From Malaya genurostris (taxonomy: Eukaryota; Arthropoda; Insecta; Diptera; Culicidae), in NCBI RefSeq assembly GCF_030247185.1, contig NC_080571.1, positions 42,640,002 through 42,704,001 of the forward strand: DNA of 64,000 nt. Direction: 5' to 3'. Every line of letters starts with the position of its first letter. The stretch's first letter is position 1. Of this stretch, positions 57,351-64,000 are shown piece by piece. The position numbers and the translations under genes are program-made. The notes beneath the pieces are model-generated. The model ran no database searches. It was not told where the DNA came from and was given only the letters and a program-made list of their open reading frames with translations.

Positions 57351-58652
57351 AAGACTGTTCCAAAAAGTATGGACGCAACCAAAAACCGCTGCCATTTCGC
57401 ATTGGTTCAGAATCTGTCAATTTTTATGGCTGCGTCCTGTTGTTTACACTCTTCTCTAACCACTTGTGCAGTTGTTTATTCGTTTTCATTAGTTTGTATC
57501 GAAATGCGTGGACTTTCAGCAGAACAACGTCGAAAAATTGTGTACAAATGGTGCACAGAACGCGGACTGTCACTGAGAAAGATAGCAAAAATAGAGGAAC
57601 GAGTGAAACAGCCGTGCGAAATGCAATCAGGAAGTTCGGTGAGGATAACACCTTTGAGGATAAACCGAAAACGGGTCGAAAAAAAGGTCCTGCTAACCCT
57701 CACTTGGATAAACCTATACTGAAGGCGTTCGAGCAAAACAAGGAGGCTTCAGTTCGGGATGTGGCCAAAAAAGTGGGAACTTCGAAGTCAAATGTTCTTC
57801 GTGCTAAAGAACGTTTGAATCATCGAACCGATAAGAAGCAGAAACAACCAAAACGTAGTCCGAAACAAGAAGCATCGATCAGGCCGAGGGTTCGAACGCT
57901 GTACAATACGATTCTTTCTTGAAAATTCGTACTGCATAATCATGGACGACGGAACCTACGTGAAACTCGATTACAAATCCTTGCCGGGACCACAATATCA
58001 TACGGTGCGAGAAGGGCAAGTGTTAAACCAGTCCGAGACATCGATTGAAGTCGGAAAATTTGGTAAGAAAGCTATGGTCTGGCAAGCAATTTGTTGCTGC
58101 GGTAAGATTTCGAAACCCTTCATCACCACTGCTTCAATGAACAGCGAAATATACATCAAGGAATGTTTACAAGAACGAGTTCTACCCATGATTCGAAGCC
58201 ACAAGGATCCTGTTGTCTTCTGGCCAGATCTTGCTTCTTGCCACTACTCGAAATCGATGGTAGAATAGTATACTACCAAAAATGTCACTTTCGTCCCAAA
58301 AGACATGAATCCACCAAATTGCCCACAACTTCGATCAATTGAGGAATTTTGAGCATTAACGAAGACACATCTTAGGAAACATGTCTCGGCAACTAAAACC
58401 ATTCAACAGTTCGAAAAATATTGAAAAAAAGTGTCAAAACTTGTCGCCAAGAAGTCTGTACGGAATTTAATGAGGAACGTTCGCAAGAAGGTGCGCCAGC
58501 TAGTCTACAATGGCTAAGTAGCAAATGTTGAGAATAATATTCTGTGGTTTTAGTCTAATATTAGCAGTATATCGAATAAAATTTGAATATCTAACACTTG
58601 TGAATTATTTACAGCGAAATCAAAGTGCGTCCATACTTTCTGGGACAGTTTT
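57351..58652 (+). mobile_element. Tc1-like DD37E (ITmD37E) transposon, copy 2, nested in mariner
   Basis: 1,302 bp, with TA at 57349-57350 and 58653-58654. Ends AAGACTGTTCCAAAAAGT (left) and AAAACTGTCCCAGAAAGT (right, reverse complement). Overall very similar to copy 1 at 5839-7140 and exactly the same length. The TA target is the first two bases of a Tyr codon in the host mariner. Confidence 0.92.
57504..58517 (+). pseudogene. DD37E transposase, copy 2, frameshifted
   Basis: Same 1,014-bp span as copy 1. It starts MRGLSAEQRRKIVYKWCTER. A 1-bp loss near 57595 shifts the frame and a 1-bp gain near 57917 restores it, with FGEDNTFEDKPKTGRKKGPA and RDVAKKVGTSKSNVLRAKER read in the shifted frame. 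It then continues MDDGTYVKLDYKSLPGPQY (first Asp) and FWPDLASCHYSKSMVE (second Asp) to TAG 58266-58268, where copy 1 has TGG. A second stop TGA falls at the Trp after SIEEF. Catalytic residues are kept but the frame is broken, so it is inactive. Confidence 0.9.
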
Positions 58653-58848
58653 TAGTCGCTAGGAGCCAAATCTGGCGAATACGATGGATGTGGGAGCCTT
58701 TCGAAGTTCAATTCATGCAGTTTAGTCATTGTTTTGATTGACTTGTGACACGGTGCGCTGTTTGGATGAAACCATTTTTAATGTGGAACACATTTTTGTT
58801 TTCTATGTAGGGGTGCAAACTAGAAACTCAAGAAAAAATACACGTAGA

Positions 58849-59030
58849 AATGTGGTCAGGTTTTGAACAATTACAGCTCAGTCAATTTTGTATCAATTAT
58901 TAATATTATGTCACCATTTGATTGGAAATATTTCTACGTATTGATTTGAATGTACATAGCCATGTATTTTGAATTGTATATCATTGAAATGTTGATTAAT
59001 AGCTAGCAGTGTCCTATTTTGTCTGCAAAA
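58849..59030 (+). repeat. 185-bp unclassified repeat, copy B
   Basis: Diverged copy of 5645-5830: ACAGCTCAGTCAATTTTG, TTTGATTGGAAATATTTCTA and TAGCAGTGTCCTATTTTG. It lies inside the mariner at 57109-60106, about 200 bp right of DD37E copy 2. Confidence 0.7.
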
Positions 59031-60312
59031 AATCTCCGGCATACCGGATTTCCCTGCCATAGTCGACGGTTTTGAAGGAGTAAGCGATATATCAATTGGA
59101 AAGCATCGCTCTGATTGGTCGATTGAACTGAAAGCGAAACTGTTGGAAGCACACGAATCTATAAATAGAAGCAAAATTATAGCTAACGTTTCAGTCCTAC
59201 GCGTACTATGCTAGAGGTAGGTTGTTACTAGACAGCAATACAAAAAGTGCTATAAAACGATTTGAAGCTTTAACTGGTATGCTCTGATCTTGTATCATGC
59301 AAGATCGGATGATGATCGTTTCGCCTGAGAAATTGACAACTACCCCAGGGTAAATTTTGAGTGCATAAGATTAATTTCTAATTTATATAAGATGAACTCG
59401 ATTGATGATGAGATAAAGTGTATCGCTTCAATCAAAATCGCAGAAGGATAGTAATAATAGATAAACGCGATAAAAATAACTGCTTGCATACAAAACTTTA
59501 ACACAAGCTTGGCGAAGAGAAGCTTAAATATCGATATCCGTATCGCAAGCATGTACAAACATATAATTGTATACATTTTGGGCTATTGATGTAATTTCGT
59601 CTGGTTCCTGGTGCCTAATAAAGTTCAATCTAAGCAGACTCTCGTGCATTTGCGGATTCAAAAGTGTGACGATTAATTGAAAATTTCGATCATTAGAAAT
59701 TTTGGTTGCCTTGTTCCACATCAATGACTCGAACAACCCCAGGGGCTGATCCTTGTAGTTTTTTTTCTCTACGAACACGTTTGAAGTTAGCAAACCAACG
59801 TTTTATTGTTGTGTCTGATGGAGCGGAGTTTCCACAACAATTTTCAAGTCAATGTTTCGCTTGAACGGTATTTTTCCCCATTCAGAAGCAGTGTAAAATT
59901 AAAACAAGAAGTAGTTTTTGATCCATTGTTCTGAAAATAACAAAAATAGCGTCACTCTTAGCAGTATAACTCACAAAATAATGAATAGAATATCATGAAA
60001 TTTTACCAGCTGTCTTTTGAAGGTTAGTTTCAACTAAAAGAAATAGTGACTGCAATAAAACTAGCGCAATCTATGTGTTAGGCTCGGAACTTTTCAGCCC
60101 ATGTGTTACTTAGCTCAGTAAGTATTTGGTTGTGAGCGAGGCAAGTAGATTGACTGTGGAGTGAGTGGATGACGAAACTAAAATCTACATCCGTTGGCTC
60201 ACTGGATGATTGCCTTCGCACTTATTGCGGTGTGTGAATGCCCTTTTTCCGTCTGCTATCCCCATGTTCGTTTGAATAGGTGAAGAAGGGGTAATAAAGC
60301 TTGCTTCATTTA

Positions 60313-61557
60313 GAATTGGAACAAACTTTTGCTCATATTTTGGCGCTCCTGGTGGACGTAGAAATTCTTGGTGCCCACGTGTCGGGAATTTTGTCAGCTT
60401 CACGTATGATTTTTGACATTCCGCAAATCGACTGTACTTCGTAAACAATCAACATGGAAGCCGAAAGAAGGGAAAAAAATGTGCACAGTTATTTGTAAAA
60501 TCCATTGTGGTCTGCATCTAGGCTAGCTAAACAGCTGAAATTGTCCAGAAATACCGTATGGCGCGTTATCAAACGGTATAAGGAAACATTGACGACGATT
60601 CGGAAGCCTCAAGCCGATCGTCGGAGTCGAACTGACGACCGGAAATTGCGTGGTAAGATTTTGAAGACGATTAAGAGGAACCTTAATCTGTCGGACCGTG
60701 ATTTGGCCAGAAAATTCGATGCTGCCCATAGTACCGTGAGGAGAACTCGACTCCGGGAAGGAATCAAGTCGTATCGAGCTAGCAAACAGCCAAATCGGAC
60801 CATAAAACAGAATAGTGTGGTCAAAATTCGTGCTCGGAAACTATATGACCAGGTGCTGACCAAGTTCGACGGGTGTCTTCTGATGGACGATGAAACCTAT
60901 GTCAAGGCTGACTTCGGGCAAATCCCAGGACAAAAATTTTACTTGGCAACGGCTCGGGGGGATGTTACAGCCAAATTTAAATTTGTTTTTGCCGACAAAT
61001 TTATGATTTGGCAGGGCATTTGCAGCTGTGGCAAAAAAAAACGAATGTTTTCGTTACAAATAAGACAATGACATCGGAACTATACCAAAAAGAGTGTCTC
61101 CAAAAACGAATTTTGCCGTTCATTCGATCCCACGACCATCCCGTAATGTTTTGGGCAAATTTGGCAAGTTGTCATTACAGCAAAGCCGTTCAAGAATGGT
61201 ATGCAGAGAAAGGGGTCCAGCTTGTTTTGAAAAACCTTAACCCACCCAACTGCCCCCAGTTCCGCCCTTTTGAGAAATACTGGACAATCATGAAGAGAAG
61301 AATCAAGGCAAAGGAAAAGGTTGTCAAAGACATCAATCAGATGACGACCTGTTGGAATAAGATAGCTAAAAGAAGGTGTGCGCCGCCTAATGAGCCGTGT
61401 TACAGGAAAAAATCGAGAATTCCTTCGAAACCGTGACGAATAATTTTATCCGTACTTTTTCTTAAAAGTATGAAGAAAACGCTACATTTGTATAAAAAAA
61501 GATCTTGAATTCAATAATAAATAACTGATATACAGGCAATTGTCTTTGTTCCAATTC
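60313..61557 (+). mobile_element. Second type of DD37E transposon (third copy)
   Basis: 1,245 bp between TA 60311-60312 and TA 61558-61559. The ends are GAATTGGAACAAAC and, as reverse complement, GAATTGGAACAAAG (13-bp perfect inverted repeat). The inverted ends and transposase differ from copies 1 and 2, so this is a separate lineage of the same DD37E group. Confidence 0.82.
60454..61436 (+). pseudogene. DD37E transposase, stop, frameshift and Asp-to-Asn
   Basis: Starts MEAERREKNVHSYL, then TAA at 60496-60498, then WSASRLAKQLKLSRNTVWRV (HTH) and LNLSDRDLARKFDAAHSTVR (second HTH). The first Asp lies in CLLMDDETYVK. A frameshift in a run of A near 61035 moves to NKTMTSELYQKECLQKRILP, then FWANLASCHYSKAVQEWYAE and PPNCPQFRPFEKYW. 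The second catalytic position is Asn (FWANLA) where the other copies have Asp. Its distance to the Glu is 37 residues. The C-terminus ends IPSKP at 61436. Three independent lesions, clearly inactive. Confidence 0.88.
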
Positions 61558-61821
61558 TATCTAAAGGAAGCTTTACGTACTCCCTAAGGAAAAGTTTATA
61601 TATCTTAATTATAGAAAATAAATCGAGCAAGCTCTCAAAGACGATATGTTTGACGATTATTCAATTGAAATGCAAATGCATCATCTGTATTAAATGTGAA
61701 TTTAGAAAAACGAGGGATTGGCACAGTAGTTCACTGATTACATAATGAAAATCGTTTTCATAACTTTAGAAAATTACAATAGAACGAATGCTAAAAATCA
61801 CATATAATACCAGTATAATTA

Positions 61822-63169
61822 GGGTAAGGGCTCCCTATTTCATCTCATTTGTAAGGACGTCGCCTTCAAACCCCGATTTAGCCACTAAAATCACTGCAAC
61901 TATTTCATATTACTGCTTCATACGCCTTGCTCCACGCTGAGAATTGATTCACATTTCTTGAAAATTCAACTAATATTTATAAAACAGCTAGAAACACTAA
62001 TGATGTTTTCACTACTCTGCTCCTAATTTCATCTCAATGGATTTTTATCAATCCTATCGTTGATCTTTCATTCATCATATAAATTAGCAATGGCGACAAC
62101 AATCAAAACAAAATATTCCACTATTACACTCTCACCCATGCGTATGCGGCTGCCAGATGGCTGACTAAACGCTGCCAGATATTCAACTCAAACGATACAA
62201 CCGTACCCACCAGGATTTTTCCACATTATTATTATTGGTAAAAAATTTACTCGTTGAATTATCTAATTAATGGGCCAATGACTTACGGAGATCTAAAGAA
62301 CTATCTTTTAACATCATTTTATTAGTGAAAACAGATAGAACAGATATAGACTTTATATGCAAAGTAATACATATTTTCTATGAAAACATCTGGCATCTCT
62401 GTGCACAGCCGATGAAACACACACACTTCACAGCGTTATGTTGACGTATAGCGGAATGAAACCAGTGCTACTAGATTTGCCACAATGGTTATTTCATTAG
62501 TATTTAACACGTTCTTTCTGGTAATATTCGAAGCTGAAACAGTTTTATTGAAATATTAATATCAATAATATAATTAAACTAATGTCACGGATACCAAAAC
62601 CATACTTTTTGATGATAATTTGAAGAAGAAAAACCATTTTTGTTTTGTAACATTTTGAGATAACTTGGCCACTTTGCGAATCCAAATGAGATGAAAACAA
62701 AGCGCAATCAAGTGAACGAAGTGAAAAACTTTCATCTCATATTTTTGAAGACTTTTATTGCTTGTCGGATAATTTTTGAAGTTTTGAATCGTTAACTAAA
62801 CAAGTGGCAAGTGAACATAACTAATTATGAAGTCATCCAGCATTCAATGGTAGTGTAATTGAGCGAAATTGTGATCATGTTTTGAGACGAATCGATTAGT
62901 AGATATTCAGAAACATGACGAACTGTAAATCTTGGGACGAAAATGTGTCCTAAATTGAAAAGTGAGTTTATTTTATATGAAAAAACGATCACCGAAGAAT
63001 TTAAAACCATTTCTTTCAATGGGAAAGTGTAACAAATGCTTTTCAAATCATTTTAAAACATTTCACAGTTTGCTTCCGGTAGGTTGTAAAATATTATTCA
63101 TGTTCAAAGTTATGAGGTGAAGGAATGAGATGGAAATAGGAGATCAGATGAAATAAGGAGCCGTTACCC
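61822..63169. mobile_element. TA-flanked inverted-repeat element without transposase
   Basis: The left end GGGTAAGGGCTCCCTATTTC and the right end, as reverse complement, GGGTAACGGCTCCTTATTTC are bounded by TA at 61820-61821 and 63170-63171. The motif TTTCATCTCAT or its complement recurs near both ends and internally (about 62030, 62690, 62730, 63125). No open frame of significance. Non-autonomous DNA element, TA target. Confidence 0.78.
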
Positions 63170-63171
63170 TA

Positions 63172-64000
63172 GTTCTTGTTTATTTTTACAGATACGATTA
63201 ATTCATGGAAAGCAAAATTTCATAGTTATATCTTGTCATGATGGTCTTTCAGCTTAAAAAAAATGGTAACTGCTGAGCAAAGCATGGAATGCTTTTTTCC
63301 CCGGGGGTGCGTTTTACCCCAGTTTCCCCAGTATTGAATACCAATAAGCTTTTGATTTTGATTTTAGGTAACTAGCAGCCTAATATAGAACTATCGGCGA
63401 TAGATTTTCCGGACCCAATTTGAAGCGCTTTTGTTTCGGTGATTTGTGGATTAATTTTCCACATTTAACTTGATTTGAAAGCATTACTTCAATATTGTAC
63501 GCTAAAAAATGGATTGATTTGTCGACGTGGTCGTGTTAACATTGCATGCTGAATTTTTGAGTGAAACGGTGGCTTGCCAATTTATGCTTTATTCATCTTT
63601 GATAGTGTCTTTACCTGTATTTTTTAATTTGATAGTACTCTAAATAAAATTCGACAAAAATATATTCAATTTTCGCTTGAATCGATTCACTGTTTATAAA
63701 GTTAATAAGTTTGTACAAGTTTGTTTTGTAAAATGGGTTTTCTTCATATTACCGAGACAATGTAATATAATTAAATTAGGGTAACAGATTGATAGTGAGT
63801 TTCCTCAAATTAAAATAACTAATTTTTCACTGGTTAAAAATTCTTATAGTTGTGTAGAATCTACTAGAGATGAGAAAACCTGTTCGTTTTAAAAAACTGC
63901 TCAGAACTTGTTAGTGCTACAAAATTAATAATGGTTTTATTTTGTAGATAGATTTTAAAATTTTAAAATCATTTTTTTTCAGTGTAGGACACGATAAGGA
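63172..64000. other. AT-rich non-coding DNA
   Basis: No supported gene. TTAGGGTAACAG near 63777 resembles the end of the 61822-63169 element and could be the start of another copy running off the window. Confidence 0.4.

Larger units (their letters stand above)
57165..59937 (-). pseudogene. mariner transposase split by nested insertions
   Basis: From the 5' side on the minus strand: MDQKLLLVLILHCF, a stop, MGKNTVQAKH and SDTTIKRWFANFKRVR (59937-59740), then decay. At 58655-58770 it reads HPNSAPCHKSIKTMTKLHEL, NFERLPHPSYSPDLAPSD. The next codon (Tyr, TAC) is split by DD37E copy 2, and beyond it the minus strand continues YWLFADLKK. After a frameshift comes TNEELFAETEAYFEAKDKWF, YKSGTETIERRWNDCVAFGG, DYVDE and a stop near 57163. 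The second catalytic position reads HPNS instead of H.DN, so it was probably already dead. Confidence 0.82.
57109..60106 (-). mobile_element. mariner element carrying nested insertions
   Basis: The left end AACACATGGGCTGAAAAC follows TA at 57107-57108. The right end, as reverse complement, is AACACATGGGCTGAAAAG, next to TA at 60107-60108. Inside are a C-terminal transposase segment (57165-57348), DD37E copy 2 (57351-58652), more transposase (58655-58780), unrelated DNA including the 185-bp repeat (about 58790-59500) and the N-terminal segment (about 59680-59937). Removing the insertions leaves a mariner of ordinary size. Confidence 0.8.

Noticed and set aside
58911..59174. 87-codon minus-strand frame overlapping the 185-bp repeat
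   Set aside because: The homologous repeat at 5645-5830 does not keep an open frame, so coding is unlikely.

Overview
The window looks like intergenic or intronic DNA from an insect, most probably a culicine mosquito. The clues are three DD37E Tc1-like transposons (the ITmD37E group, known from mosquitoes), a tRNA-derived SINE resembling Aedes Feilai, many decayed mariner copies, I-, CR1- and RTE-like LINEs, a Penelope-like element and several palindromic MITEs. I found no convincing host protein-coding exon and no rRNA or tRNA gene. Almost every recognisable protein signature belongs to a mobile element. The organism call is an inference from element content.

Layout. 0.2-2.4 kb: two pieces of a gag-like gene on opposite strands, mariner fragments and a small foldback. 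2.6-3.65 kb: a MITE with very long inverted arms. 5.8-7.1 kb: DD37E copy 1. 7.7-8.8 kb: a second palindromic MITE. 9.5-12.2 kb: simple and unclassified repeats. 12.9-15.4 kb: GC-richer unique DNA. 15.6-23.2 kb: a mariner, then a modular interspersed repeat split by an I-like LINE. That LINE is itself broken by a TTAA-flanked MITE and bordered by two (AAT)n arrays. 25.4-26.4 kb: a SINE and a 499-bp palindrome. 27.7-28.8 kb: Penelope-like element remains in head-to-head orientation. 29.6-30.5 kb: a mariner. 33.7-38.6 kb: mariner remains, the modular repeat again, and an RTE-like LINE with its RT core deleted.

The most unusual part is 40.95-52.87 kb, a compound satellite of three abutting tandem arrays: a 9-mer (about 5.4 kb in two parts), a 10-mer (about 0.84 kb) and a 7-mer (about 1.1 kb in two parts). 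The monomers share an AGT core. An apparently intact CR1-like LINE (ORF1 with a PHD finger, ORF2 with APE and RT) sits inside the 9-mer array. A DD41D rosa-type mariner sits inside the 7-mer array. From 53 to 61.6 kb there is a cluster of mariner and DD37E elements, including a DD37E element inserted into the transposase codon of a mariner. 61.8-63.2 kb is another TA-flanked inverted-repeat element.

No genes here work together as a pathway. What the window shows is layered transposition: dead DNA transposons (stops, frameshifts, lost catalytic Asp, recurrent internal deletions), older LINEs, and one LINE that may still be competent. The GC-richer unique islands (4.1-4.8, 12.9-15.4, 31.5-32.5, 39.5-40.9 and 54.2-55.4 kb) are the best candidates for host regulatory or intronic sequence, but I see no coding evidence in them.
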